The notes beneath the pieces were generated by a model. It saw only the letters and a program-made list of their open reading frames with translations. It did not search any database and had not been told where the DNA came from. A program made the position numbers and the translations under genes. 64,000 nucleotides of DNA, taken from assembly GCF_019218755.1 (NCBI RefSeq), contig NZ_JAHUWZ010000004.1:492405-556404 (forward strand), written 5' to 3'. This DNA comes from Acidovorax sp. sif1233. GTDB lineage: Bacteria; Pseudomonadota; Gammaproteobacteria; Burkholderiales; Burkholderiaceae_C. Shown in pieces: positions 48,115-57,695 of the stretch (within the stretch, counting starts at the first letter, position 1; each line of letters begins with the position of its first letter).

Positions 48115-48246
48115 GGAGGTGTTTTCTTTCTGTGAAGGGACCGGGGCCGCACGGGGTGTGGGCCGGCCTGGCAGGTGGCATGTCCGGGATTTTCGCTCAG
48201 CGCCGTAGACTGGCACGCGACACAACCCTCCAAGAAGGAGCCTGCA

Positions 48247-48726
48247 ATGTGGGAAATGAATGTGCCGTGGTGGGAGTTCGTGCTGCGCGGCGTGGTGGTC
48301 TATGTCTTTTTGCTGGTGTTCCTGCGCCTGACAGGCAAGCGGCAGACAGGGCAGTACGCGCCGTTCGACCTCGTGCTGCTGCTGATCCTGTCCAACGCGG
48401 TGCAGAACTCGATGAACGCGGGCGACAACTCGCTGGTGGGCGGGCTCGTCTCGGCCACCACGCTCATCGGCTGCCACGTGGTGCTGGCGCAGCTGACGTT
48501 CCGCTTCGCGTGGATGGAGCGGCTGATCGACGGCACGCCGCGGGTGCTGGTGGAGCAGGGACAGGTGAACGCCGACCTCCTGCGCAAGGAGCTGCTTTCA
48601 CCGGACGACCTCGAGGCCGCGCTGCGCGCCAGCGGATGCCTGCACCTGCACGAGGTGGAGCGCGCGACCATCGAGACCAATGGGCAGATCACGGTGGTGC
48701 TGCGGCGCCGGGGCAGTGGCGGCTGA
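48247..48726 (+). CDS. DUF421 (YetF-like) membrane protein
   Basis: A 159-residue inner-membrane protein. Two or three N-terminal helices (FVLRGVVVYVFLLVFLRLTG, DLVLLLILSNAVQNSM, GLVSATTLIGCHVVL) are followed by the DUF421 soluble domain with LIDGTPRVLVEQGQVNADLL and SPDDLEAALRASGCLHLHEV. Function unknown in Proteobacteria; spore-related in Bacillus. ATG at 48247 follows AAGGAGCC. Monocistronic. Confidence 0.88.
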   Translation: MWEMNVPWWEFVLRGVVVYVFLLVFLRLTGKRQTGQYAPFDLVLLLILSNAVQNSMNAGDNSLVGGLVSATTLIGCHVVLAQLTFRFAWMERLIDGTPRVLVEQGQVNADLLRKELLSPDDLEAALRASGCLHLHEVERATIETNGQITVVLRRRGSGG

Positions 48727-48756
48727 AATTCCGCCCCCGCCCCCGTCCAGCCGCCC

Positions 48757-48782
48757 GGCCGTGCCCGCGGGCCGCCACGGCC
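48757..48782. terminator. hairpin between convergent DUF421 and lipoprotein genes
   Basis: GGCCGTG and CACGGCC form a 7-bp stem around CCCGCGGGCCGC. It lies between two convergent stops. There is no T-tract on either side, so intrinsic termination is uncertain. Confidence 0.35.
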
Positions 48783-48800
48783 CGCAGGGAGCACGGGGGT

Positions 48801-49868
48801 TCAGTTCTGGGTGTAGCAGGCCTTGTTCTGGATGGAGATGTCGGCCGAGGCCTCCACGGCGGCGGCCGAGCCGAACAGGCTCGGGTTCTGGTCGCCCAGC
48901 GGGCACAGATAGGGGCCCTTGCGCGCCCACACGGTGCGCGAGGTCAACCCCGTGACCTGGGCCCAGCTGCCCCAGAAGGCGGCGAGCGTGGGTGTCGCGC
49001 CCGTGCGGTCAAACGTGAAATTGCCCCCATCGCCCCCTTGCCCGCCAATGACCGCGCCCGCGGCGGTGCAGTTCCCGTCGGAGTAGGTCGCCACGCCCAG
49101 GCTGACCGTGGCCCGGGTCTCGCCTTGCCGCACGATGCGCCACAGCGACCGGCCCCATTGGCCCGGGCCGATGGGCGTGCAACGCTCCTGCTTCCAGTCC
49201 CCCTGCGGCAGTGCCACGGCCGTGGTGCAGGCCACCTCCACCGAGCCGACATGGGCCGAACCCACCGTGCCGCTGCCGTTGCGCACCGCGCAGTTCTGGC
49301 CTGCGGGCGGGGTCTTCACCGTGACGGCATAGGGGCTGCCCGTGGCCACCGCCGTGGAAAACGCGAAGCCACCGTTGCTGGCCAGGGACAGGTCATCGCC
49401 GCCGTTGTTCTGCAGCACCACTGCGCCGCCCGCCAGGCCCGATACCGAGCCCCCCACCGTGAAGGTGGCCGCCGCCAGGTTCTCGCAGCGCACCTGCACA
49501 TCGCCCACGTTCGCGGTGGCGGTGCCCGTGCCTTGCGCCACGGCGCAACGCTGGCCGCCGGGCTGCGTCCTGACGGTGACGGCATAGGCCACGCCGCGGT
49601 CCAGCCGGGCCGCGAACACAAAACCGCCGTTGGCGCTCAGGGCCAGGTCATCGCCGCCATTGTTCTGCAGGGTCAGCGCCTTGCCGGCGCCCAGGCCGAC
49701 CACGGAGCCCCCCACGGTGAAGGCCCCGGCCGTGGGCGGGGGCGTGGTGCCGCCGTCGCCATCGCCGCCCCCGCAGCCCGCCAGCAACACCGCGGCCAGC
49801 CCAAGAGGGGCCCAGCGGACTGCGGGCCGTGCGTGGTGCCGGGTGAACTTTGCGCTTGTGGGGGTCAT
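48801..49868 (-). CDS. lipoprotein with two tandem beta-type repeats
   Basis: A 355-residue protein. The lipoprotein signal ends in AAVLLAGC, followed by GGGDGDGG and a Thr/Pro linker. Two repeats of about 80 residues follow: FTVGGSVVGLGAGKALTLQN...VQVRCEN and FTVGGSVSGLAGGAVVLQNN...VEVACTT. They share NNGGDDL, SNGGF, YAVTVKT and QNCAV-type cores, each with two Cys. The C-terminal 125 residues (CTPIGPGQWGRSLWRIV, CYTQN) are unique. It is probably surface-exposed. ATG at 49868 follows AGGAGG. A perfect palindrome lies upstream. Confidence 0.82.
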   Translation of the reverse strand: MTPTSAKFTRHHARPAVRWAPLGLAAVLLAGCGGGDGDGGTTPPPTAGAFTVGGSVVGLGAGKALTLQNNGGDDLALSANGGFVFAARLDRGVAYAVTVRTQPGGQRCAVAQGTGTATANVGDVQVRCENLAAATFTVGGSVSGLAGGAVVLQNNGGDDLSLASNGGFAFSTAVATGSPYAVTVKTPPAGQNCAVRNGSGTVGSAHVGSVEVACTTAVALPQGDWKQERCTPIGPGQWGRSLWRIVRQGETRATVSLGVATYSDGNCTAAGAVIGGQGGDGGNFTFDRTGATPTLAAFWGSWAQVTGLTSRTVWARKGPYLCPLGDQNPSLFGSAAAVEASADISIQNKACYTQN

Positions 49869-49942
49869 GAACGGAAACCTCCTGGGTGGTGAATGAATGG
49901 GTGAAACGGGGGCGGATTCTGTGCGGCACGCCGCCCGCCGCA

Positions 49943-49964
49943 AAACCCTACCGAGGTAGGGTTT
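49943..49964. promoter_or_regulatory. perfect palindrome in the lipoprotein/response-regulator promoter
   Basis: AAACCCTACC (49943-49952), spacer GA, GGTAGGGTTT (49955-49964): 10-bp arms with no mismatch. The TACC-N2-GGTA core resembles sites of NarL/FixJ-type response regulators (heptamers in a 7-2-7 layout). It lies 75 bp ahead of the lipoprotein start and 87 bp ahead of the response regulator. Confidence 0.65.
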
Positions 49965-50051
49965 GCGCGCCGCCCCTTCCGGTCCACACTTGGCAGAATT
50001 TGCTTTGCTGCGGCATCCTGGCGCCCGGCGCCGCAGCGCCCCCCGGCCCCC

Positions 50052-50705
50052 ATGTCACCCTATGCACTCATCCTGGACGACCACCCGCTGGTAGCACGCG
50101 GCGTGGCCGAATTCCTGCGCTTGCGCCTGCCCTACCTGGAGGTGGCCGTGGCCGGGTGCGCCGATGACTTTCTGCCGCTGGTGGCCACGCGGGGTGCCCC
50201 CGCCATCGCGCTCGTCGACTTCTGGCTGGCCGAAGGTGCCGCGCTGGGCCTGATCGCGCTGGTGCGCGAGCACTGCCCCGGCACCGCGCTGGCGGTCGTC
50301 AGCGGCGACGACGACCCGGCCATGATGGAGCGCGTGCGCCAGGCGGGCGCGCACGGCTTCATCCACAAGCAGACTCCGCCAGAGATCTTCGCCCAGGCGG
50401 TGGAGGCCCTGCTGGGCGGCCTGGCCTGGTTTGTGCCCGCCCCCCCCGGCAACCAGCCCCCGCGCAGCCGCGACCTGCCGGTCACGCCTGCCGAACTGGG
50501 CCTGTCGGTGCGCCAGGGCGAAATCCTGGCGCTGGTGCTGCAGGGGCTGCCCAACAAGCGCATCGCGCTGCAGTACGACCTGTCGGAGAGCACGGTCAAG
50601 GAGCACATGAGCGCCATCCTCCTGCGCCTGGGCGCACGCACCCGCGTGGAGGCCATCACGGGACTGCGCGGGCGCCGGCTGGTCCTGCCCGATCCACCCG
50701 CCTGA
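50052..50705 (+). CDS. NarL/FixJ-type response regulator
   Basis: A 217-residue DNA-binding response regulator. The receiver domain (about 1-120) starts YALILDDHPLVARGVAEFL, with the likely phospho-acceptor Asp in IALVDFWL, VVSGDDD, and the conserved Lys in GFIHKQTP. The LuxR-type HTH (about 150-205) reads LSVRQGEILALVLQGLPNKR, then LSESTVKEHMSAILLRLGA. Its partner is the hybrid kinase downstream. The palindrome just upstream is its best candidate site, giving autoregulation and control of the divergent lipoprotein. Confidence 0.93.
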   Translation: MSPYALILDDHPLVARGVAEFLRLRLPYLEVAVAGCADDFLPLVATRGAPAIALVDFWLAEGAALGLIALVREHCPGTALAVVSGDDDPAMMERVRQAGAHGFIHKQTPPEIFAQAVEALLGGLAWFVPAPPGNQPPRSRDLPVTPAELGLSVRQGEILALVLQGLPNKRIALQYDLSESTVKEHMSAILLRLGARTRVEAITGLRGRRLVLPDPPA

Positions 50706-50726
50706 ACACCGGCCCGCCCGCGCCCC

Positions 50727-50921
50727 ATGCCACTCCAGTTCTTGCCGCGCCGCTGGTTTCCCCACCCCCATCCCCGCGCCGGCACCGGACCGGGCGAGCG
50801 CGGCCAGGTGCGCATCCCGGCCTGGACCGCGGTCCACGCCCGCGCGGCCCTGGGCATGTGGCGGCAGGTGCGCCGGCTGCGGCGCCGCCGGGAGGCGGCG
50901 GCCACCTTCGCAGGCACATGA
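50727..50921 (+). CDS. possible small basic protein coupled to the hybrid kinase
   Basis: A 64-codon ORF between the response regulator and kinase genes. It is basic (PLQFLPRRWFPHPHPRAG, then MWRQVRRLRRRREAA). In its favour, 58 of 64 codons end in G or C, as in the real genes here, and its TGA overlaps the kinase ATG (ATGA). Against it, no Shine-Dalgarno sequence is visible and I recognise no family. Confidence 0.45.
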   Translation: MPLQFLPRRWFPHPHPRAGTGPGERGQVRIPAWTAVHARAALGMWRQVRRLRRRREAAATFAGT

Positions 50922-52705
50922 CGCCCAACACCAAGGCCCCGGGCCACGCGCACGGCGCGCCCAGCGCACAAGGCTGGCTGCTGCTGCTCGAAGCCTCTTT
51001 TGCGCGCCTGCGGCTGGGCATGTCGGTCATGCCCGCCATGGGGCTGCTGTTTGGCCTGCTGCTGGGCTGGCAGGGTGGGCAGGCCATGCCGCTGCTGGCG
51101 TGGGGAGGCGCATACCTGCCCGTGTTGCTGTTCGTGGGGTGGGGCCACCGGCAGTACCGGCGCGAACGCGCCTTGCGGCCGCCCGAAGTCCTGCTGCCCC
51201 CCTGGACCCGCCGCGTGTGCTACCTGGCCCTGGTGCACGGGGTAGGTGTTTCACTCTCGATAGCGTTGTCGCTGGGCCACGCCAGCTACGAATTCATGCT
51301 GTTGCTGCATATCACGCTGGCGGGCATTCTGGCCGCCAACGCAGCGCAGATGACCGCCACGCTCGCTGTCTACCGCATGTATTTCGTGGGTGCGGTGGGT
51401 GGGCTGGCGATGATCCCCTGGGCGTTTCCGGCGCAGTGGCCGTTTGTACTGCCCATGACGCTGGTGATGGCCGCCGTGATCTACCGCAGCGCCATGAACT
51501 CGCACCGGTTCTTCGTGCGCCAGGTGGTGCTGGAAGAGCGCAGCCGCGACCTGGCCGAGCGCTACCGCGAGGCCAGCGACGCGGCCGAAGCCGCGCTGGC
51601 CGAGAAGAACCGGTTTCTGAGCACCGCCGCTCACGACCTGCGCCAGCCCGTGCACGCCATGGCGTTGCTGGCCGAAGCCATTGCGCTGCAGGGCCAGGAC
51701 CACCCGCACATCGGCCCCTTGCTGGGCCAGTGGCGGCTGAGCATGCACTCGCTCAGCCAGATGTTCGACGCCCTGCTCGACCTGTCGCGCATCGAATCAG
51801 GCACGGTGGAGCTGCGGCCCGCGCCCGTGCCGCTGGCCCACCTGTTCGACGACCTGCGCCACCAGTTCGTCACCGAAGCCACCGCGCGCGGGCTGGCCCT
51901 GCGCATGCGCCCGCCCCCGGCGCACGCCACGGTGCTGGCCGACCCCGCGCTGGTGCGGCAGTCGCTGGCCAACCTGGTGCACAACGCCTTGCGCTACACA
52001 CTGCGGGGCGGGGTGTTGGTGGGCGCACGGCAGCGCGGTGGCCACTGGCGGCTGGAGGTGTGGGACACCGGCGAAGGCGTGGCACCACAGGAGCAGGCCG
52101 CCATCTACCAGGCCTTCTACCGCCCGCAGAGCGCGGGGCACCTCCACCGCGAAGGCCACGGCCTGGGGCTGGCCGTGGTGGCGCGCTGCGTGGCGCTGAT
52201 GGGTGCACGCCAGGGCATGGCCTCGCGTCCGGGGCGGGGGTCGTGTTTCTGGATCGAGCTGCCGGCCACGGCCGCGCCTGCGCTGGCGCCCGACGCACGT
52301 GGCACCGCCGCGCCACGCACCTGGCCCCGCCTGCAGGGCCGGTGCCTGGTGCTGGACGACGATCCCCACGTGCTGCGGGCCTGGTCGGCCCTGCTGGGCG
52401 GCTGGGGCATAGCGTTGCGCACCGCCCGCACCCCCGGCGAGGCCCACGCCCACCTGGACAACGGCTTTGCACCGCAGGCCATCCTGTGCGACCAGCACCT
52501 GTCGTCGGGCGATAGCGGCTTTGACGTGCTGCGCGCCCTGCTGGAGCGCTGCCCCGCCGCGCGCGGAGCCATGGTGAGCGGCGAGTTTGACTCACCCGCC
52601 CTGCACGAGGCCGATGCCGAGGGCTACCTGGTGCTGCGCAAGCCCGCGGATGTGGACGCGCTCCATGCGGTGCTGGCCCAGTGGCTGCCGCCGCAAGAAA
52701 CTTGA
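50918..52705 (+). CDS. hybrid sensor histidine kinase/response regulator
   Basis: A 595-residue protein. The N-terminal membrane region (about 30-195) has several helices (MPAMGLLFGLLLGWQGG, LVHGVGVSLSIALSL, FVGAVGGLAMIPWAF). A coiled linker and HisKA follow, with the phospho-His in STAAHDLRQPVHAMALLAEA (about residue 235). The HATPase has N box NLVHNALRYT, DTGEGV and GHGLGLAVV. The C-terminal receiver (about 475-590) has LVLDDDPHVLRAW, ILCDQHLSSGDSGFDVL and LRKPADVDAL. ATG at 50918 is chosen; the phosphorelay partner is the upstream NarL-type regulator. Confidence 0.92.
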   Translation: MTPNTKAPGHAHGAPSAQGWLLLLEASFARLRLGMSVMPAMGLLFGLLLGWQGGQAMPLLAWGGAYLPVLLFVGWGHRQYRRERALRPPEVLLPPWTRRVCYLALVHGVGVSLSIALSLGHASYEFMLLLHITLAGILAANAAQMTATLAVYRMYFVGAVGGLAMIPWAFPAQWPFVLPMTLVMAAVIYRSAMNSHRFFVRQVVLEERSRDLAERYREASDAAEAALAEKNRFLSTAAHDLRQPVHAMALLAEAIALQGQDHPHIGPLLGQWRLSMHSLSQMFDALLDLSRIESGTVELRPAPVPLAHLFDDLRHQFVTEATARGLALRMRPPPAHATVLADPALVRQSLANLVHNALRYTLRGGVLVGARQRGGHWRLEVWDTGEGVAPQEQAAIYQAFYRPQSAGHLHREGHGLGLAVVARCVALMGARQGMASRPGRGSCFWIELPATAAPALAPDARGTAAPRTWPRLQGRCLVLDDDPHVLRAWSALLGGWGIALRTARTPGEAHAHLDNGFAPQAILCDQHLSSGDSGFDVLRALLERCPAARGAMVSGEFDSPALHEADAEGYLVLRKPADVDALHAVLAQWLPPQET

Positions 52706-52767
52706 ACAAAACAGGCCCTGGCGCTTTCCCATTCTGCGCCAACAGCTATTCAATTCGTAGCAATCAG
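52705..52767 (-). repeat. family A repeat, copy 9
   Basis: GAACAAAACAGGCCCTGGCG, then CTTTCCCATTCTGCGCCAAC, then AGCTATTCAATTCGTAGCAA. It fills the gap between the convergent kinase and acyl-CoA dehydrogenase genes. The core GGCGCTTTCCCATTCTGCGCC is palindromic at its ends. Confidence 0.8.
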
Positions 52768-52769
52768 CA

Positions 52770-53900
52770 TCAAGCCAGCGCACGCTGAATGATGATCTTC
52801 TGCACGTCGCTCGTGCCTTCGTAGATCTGGCACACGCGCACGTCGCGGTAGATGCGTTCCACCGGGAAGTCGTTCACCACGCCGTAGCCGCCCAGGGTCT
52901 GGATGGCGGCGCTGCACACGCGTTCGGCCATCTCGCTGGCGAACAGCTTGGCCATGGCGGCTTCCTTCAGGCAGGGCCGGCCCGCATCGCGCAGCGCGGC
53001 GGCGTGCCAGATGAGCTGGCGCGCGGCTTCGATCTGCGTGGCGCAGTCGGCCAGGCGAAAGCCCACGGCCTGGTGGTTGAAGATGGCGGTGCCGAAGCTC
53101 TCGCGCTCTTTCGAATACGCCAGCGCCGCATCGAAGGCACTGCGTGCCATGCCCACGCTTTGCGCGGCGATGCCGATGCGGCCGCCCTCGAGCGCGCCGA
53201 GGGCGATCTTGTAGCCCTCGCCTTCCGCGCCGATCAGGTTTTCGGCCGGAATGCGGCAGTGGTCAAAGTTGATCTGCGCGGTGTCGCTGCTGTGCTGGCC
53301 CAGCTTGTCTTCGAGCCGCGCGACCACGTAGCCCGGGTTGCTGGTGGGCACGAGGAAGGCGCTCATGCCCTTCTTGCCCGCGCCCTTGTCGGTCACGGCG
53401 ATGACGATGGCCACGTGGCCGTTCTTGCCGCTGGTGATGAACTGCTTGACGCCGTTGATCACGTATTCGTCGCCCTGCCTGACGGCCGTGGTGCGCAGTG
53501 CCGAGGCATCGGAGCCCACATGCGGCTCGGTCAGGCAGAACGCGCCCAGCATCTCGCCACGGGCCAGCGGCGTGAGCCAGTCGCGCTTTTGCTGGGCGTT
53601 GCCATAGCGCATGAGGATGGCGTTGACCGGGCAGTTGGTCACGCTGATGGCGGTGCTGGTGCCGCCGTCGCCGGCCGCGATCTCTTCAAGCACCAGCGCG
53701 AGGGTGACGTAGTCGAGGTGGGCGCCGCCAAATTCTTCGGGCACGCAGATGCCATACGCGCCCAGCGCGGCCAGGCCCTGGTGCGCCTCCTTGGGAAAGT
53801 GGTGTTCCTTGTCCCAGCGCGCGGCGTGGGGCCACAGCTGTTCCTGCGCGAAGTCGCGCACCGCGTCGCGGATCATTTCCTGGTCTTGGGTCAGCAGCAT
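52770..53900 (-). CDS. acyl-CoA dehydrogenase (short-chain/butyryl type)
   Basis: A 376-residue FAD-dependent acyl-CoA dehydrogenase. It has GAFCLTEPHVGSDASALRT (about 117-135), FITSGKNGHVAIVIAVTD, QTLGGYGVVNDFPVERIYRD, and the catalytic Glu in CQIYEGTSDVQKIII near the C-terminus. This Glu position is typical of short/medium-chain enzymes and differs from isovaleryl-CoA dehydrogenase. It passes electrons to ETF. It is followed leftward only by the convergent kinase; an SDR gene lies 42 bp upstream on the same strand. Confidence 0.93.
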   Translation of the reverse strand: MLLTQDQEMIRDAVRDFAQEQLWPHAARWDKEHHFPKEAHQGLAALGAYGICVPEEFGGAHLDYVTLALVLEEIAAGDGGTSTAISVTNCPVNAILMRYGNAQQKRDWLTPLARGEMLGAFCLTEPHVGSDASALRTTAVRQGDEYVINGVKQFITSGKNGHVAIVIAVTDKGAGKKGMSAFLVPTSNPGYVVARLEDKLGQHSSDTAQINFDHCRIPAENLIGAEGEGYKIALGALEGGRIGIAAQSVGMARSAFDAALAYSKERESFGTAIFNHQAVGFRLADCATQIEAARQLIWHAAALRDAGRPCLKEAAMAKLFASEMAERVCSAAIQTLGGYGVVNDFPVERIYRDVRVCQIYEGTSDVQKIIIQRALA

Positions 53901-53942
53901 CGGGGTTGTCTCCAGAAGTCGTTGTGGGTTCGGTCGAAAGAG

Positions 53943-54611
53943 TTACCAGTGGGTGGCGCGGCGGCCGTCGTGGTGCAGCAGGCGGCCCTTGTCGGCGGCG
54001 GTGACGCCCGCCACGGTGGCGCGCAGGCCGCGTACGCTGTCCTGCACCGTCAGCGCGGCGCCTTCGCCGCCCATGTCGGTCTGCACCCAGCCGGGGTCGA
54101 TGGTGATGAGCGTGGCGCCTGGGTAGTCATGCTGGGCCGCGGCCACCGCCATGTTCAGCGCCGCCTTGCTGGTGCGGTACAGCCAGGAGCCGCTGCCCGG
54201 CACGCTGCCAATCTGCGACATGGACGAGGACAGGAACGCGAACACGCCCTGCGCGTCGGCCACCAGGGGCGCGACCTGCGGCAGCGCCTGCATGGCGCCC
54301 AGCACGTTGGTGTGCATGACGGCGTCGAAGTCCTGCTGCGTGGGCGGCGTGAGCGCGTTGGGACGGCGGATGACGCCCGCCACGTACCAGGCGGTCTCGA
54401 TCTTTTCGCCGTCCAGTTGCCAGGCCAGCCCGCTCACGCTGGCGGGGTTGGCCACGTCCACGGTGAGCACCTCGGCGCCCAGGGCCTGCACCCGTTCGCG
54501 GCCCGCGTCGTCGCGCACGGTGGCGATCACGCGGCGGCCCGCCTCGGCGTACTGGCGCACCAGCTCCAGACCGATGCCGCGCGATGCGCCGATGACAAGT
54601 ATGGATTTCAT
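53943..54611 (-). CDS. SDR family oxidoreductase (C-factor-like)
   Basis: A 222-residue short SDR. The nucleotide motif is ILVIGASRGIGLELVRQYAE (about 4-23), followed by VDVANPASV, NVLGAMQALPQ, FLSSSMSQIG and the active site YRTSKAALNM. The C-terminus has TIDPGWVQTDMGGEGA. This group resembles the CsgA/C-factor SDRs, whose substrates are mostly unknown. It lies 42 bp before the acyl-CoA dehydrogenase gene in the same direction. A family A repeat precedes it. Confidence 0.9.
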   Translation of the reverse strand: MKSILVIGASRGIGLELVRQYAEAGRRVIATVRDDAGRERVQALGAEVLTVDVANPASVSGLAWQLDGEKIETAWYVAGVIRRPNALTPPTQQDFDAVMHTNVLGAMQALPQVAPLVADAQGVFAFLSSSMSQIGSVPGSGSWLYRTSKAALNMAVAAAQHDYPGATLITIDPGWVQTDMGGEGAALTVQDSVRGLRATVAGVTAADKGRLLHHDGRRATHW

Positions 54612-54621
54612 GGTTGAAATT

Positions 54622-54687
54622 TGGATTGAATTGGGCCCTGGCGCCTATATATCAAGCGCCAATAGCTATCAAAATAGTAGCAATCAC
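54622..54687 (-). repeat. family A repeat, copy 10 (best-preserved)
   Basis: TTGGATTGAATTGGGCCCTG, then GCGCCTATATATCAAGCGCC, then AATAGCTATCAAAATAGTAG. The core GGCGCCTATATATCAAGCGCC is almost perfectly palindromic. It lies in the 87-bp gap between the SDR and the PNPOx-like genes. Confidence 0.85.
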
Positions 54688-54698
54688 TCTCAACACCC

Positions 54699-55331
54699 TC
54701 AAGCGTCGCCGAGCTGCTGCTCCTGCGCCAGTTGGGCGCGGTAGCGTTGCAGCATCGCCACTTGCGACTCAGGCTCGGTGGCGAGGCCCATCTGGTCGTG
54801 GATCATCTGGCCCATGGTGGGTAGCGCGGCGCGGTCCACCTGCGCATCAGCCGACCACAGCCGCGAGCGCATGAAGGCCTTGGAGCAGTGCAGATACGCC
54901 TCGGCCACGCGCACTTCGATCACTATCTTTGGGCGCTGGCGCTCGGCCGTGAAGAAGTCGGTGTACAGCGCCTCGTCGCGCAGGCGCGCCGTGCCGTTCA
55001 CCCGCAGGGTTTCGTCCACGCCCGGAATCATGAACAGCAGGCCGATGCGCGGGTCGTCGAGCAGGTTGGTCAGGGTGTCGAGCCGGTTGTTGCCCCCCGC
55101 GTCGGGCAGCAGCAGGGTGTGCGCATCGGGCGACTTCACGAAACCGGGCGCACCGCCGCGCGGCGAGGCATCGAGCAATGCGCCATGGAGGCCACCACTG
55201 GCCACCACGCAGAACGGCGACAGGGCAATGAAGCGCTGGCAGTGCGCATCCAGCTGCGGTTGCTGCTTGTGCAGGGCCCGCTCGCTTGGGGCGGCATACA
55301 GGGCGCGCAGCTGCTCGGTGGTTTCGATCAT
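54699..55331 (-). CDS. pyridoxamine 5'-phosphate oxidase family protein (flavin-binding split barrel)
   Basis: A 210-residue protein of the PNPOx-like split-barrel fold. Matches are FIALSPFCVVASGGLHGALLD (described in part), DASPRGGAPGFVKSPDAHTL, LPDAGGNNRLDTLTNLLDDP and RIGLLFMIPGVDETLRVNG. These are typical of FMN- or heme-binding DUF1697-type subgroups. The substrate is unknown. ATG at 55331 is taken; no strong Shine-Dalgarno sequence is visible. It starts 13 bp past the DUF695-like stop, so the two are cotranscribed. Confidence 0.85.
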   Translation of the reverse strand: MIETTEQLRALYAAPSERALHKQQPQLDAHCQRFIALSPFCVVASGGLHGALLDASPRGGAPGFVKSPDAHTLLLPDAGGNNRLDTLTNLLDDPRIGLLFMIPGVDETLRVNGTARLRDEALYTDFFTAERQRPKIVIEVRVAEAYLHCSKAFMRSRLWSADAQVDRAALPTMGQMIHDQMGLATEPESQVAMLQRYRAQLAQEQQLGDA

Positions 55332-55344
55332 GGTCGCGTCCAGG

Positions 55345-56400
55345 TCAATGCGCGGCAAATTCGAAGTAGCCGGACCACGCCGGGTCATAGGTGGTGGACA
55401 GCACCAGCGACTCGGCCTCGTCCCGCAGCAGCAGGGGTGCCAGCGCCTGCCTGGCCAGTTGCTCGTCGCCCACGTAGTAGACGGCCTTGCGGCGCCCGGC
55501 ACGGGTCAGGGTGTAGGCCAGGATGCCCAGCTGGGGCAGCTCCAGCAGCGTGGCGGCCTGGTCCTGCAGCGCCTGCACGGCGGCCAGCTCATCGCGGTCC
55601 CCCACGGCCAGGTCCAGCACCAGCGCGTGCGACAGGTCGGCGCGCATGGCCACGGGGCTGGCGCTGCGGTTGACCATGACAATGGCGGTGTCCTCGCGCA
55701 CCCCGGGGCCTTCGTCGTCGTCGCCATCTCCGGGCTCGCCGCCGAACGCCAGCGTCATGCCCGACCAGTCGTGTTCACCCGCCGGGAAGTCTCCCGTGCG
55801 GCCCAGCGTCTCGACCCAGTAGCGATCAAACACCGGAGGCAACTGGCTGAGTGGGACCCACTGCGCCTGCGGGTCGCCAGCCTGCCCGACAAAATCCACC
55901 GCCCCCACCTTGACGGCGAAGTCGTACTCGCCGAGCACATGGTCGAGCATGATGAACGCCATGTTGCGCGCATGGTCCTGGTAGTCGCTCGGGATCTCGC
56001 GGCCAAAGCGGATCTCCAGCGCGGCCTGCCCGCCATCCTGGTCCAGGGCGATGAGCACCTCGGACGTGGCCAGCTGGAAACCGTCCATGCCGATGGGAAA
56101 GTCCGGCTGCGTGGTGCGCTCGCGGAACGCGCGCACGCGGTAGTTCTGCAGCGCGGGCGCGGCCGCCACCGCCTGCATCAGCAGTGGAAATTTTTCGGTG
56201 CTGCCGTGGGCGGTGACGATGAGGTCCACCACCGCATCGCCGTCGCCGCCGGACATCTCCAGCGCCAGGCCGCCCAGGTGGCGCTCGATGAGCGCGTTGG
56301 CGGACTCGACCCGCTCGCGCAGCGGCTGGGCCTGGAGCGATGCCTGGGCATCGGAAAACGCGCGCCAGAAGGCGGTGATCTCGGGAGAGGGTGCGGTCAT
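55345..56400 (-). CDS. hypothetical protein with DUF695-like C-terminus
   Basis: A 351-residue soluble protein. The N-terminal part (about 1-200) has RVESANALIERHLGGLALEM and FGREIPSDYQDHARNMAFIM, and I do not recognise it firmly. The C-terminal end, RRKAVYYVGDEQLARQALAP, then STTYDPAWSGYFEF, matches the DPxW..Y pattern of DUF695. An acidic stretch (GEPGDGDDDEGPGV) separates the parts. ATG at 56400 follows AAGGACA. It lies 46 bp after the thiolase gene. Function unknown. Confidence 0.75.
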   Translation of the reverse strand: MTAPSPEITAFWRAFSDAQASLQAQPLRERVESANALIERHLGGLALEMSGGDGDAVVDLIVTAHGSTEKFPLLMQAVAAAPALQNYRVRAFRERTTQPDFPIGMDGFQLATSEVLIALDQDGGQAALEIRFGREIPSDYQDHARNMAFIMLDHVLGEYDFAVKVGAVDFVGQAGDPQAQWVPLSQLPPVFDRYWVETLGRTGDFPAGEHDWSGMTLAFGGEPGDGDDDEGPGVREDTAIVMVNRSASPVAMRADLSHALVLDLAVGDRDELAAVQALQDQAATLLELPQLGILAYTLTRAGRRKAVYYVGDEQLARQALAPLLLRDEAESLVLSTTYDPAWSGYFEFAAH

Positions 56401-56446
56401 CACTGTCCTTGTGAAAAGAGCCAAATCATCCCATCTCCCTCCCGCA

Positions 56447-57640
<1,194 letters not shown>

Positions 57641-57695
57641 GGTGCAAATCTCCTGGGAAGGGTTCAGACGAAAGTCGGGGGTTGAATGAAATGGA

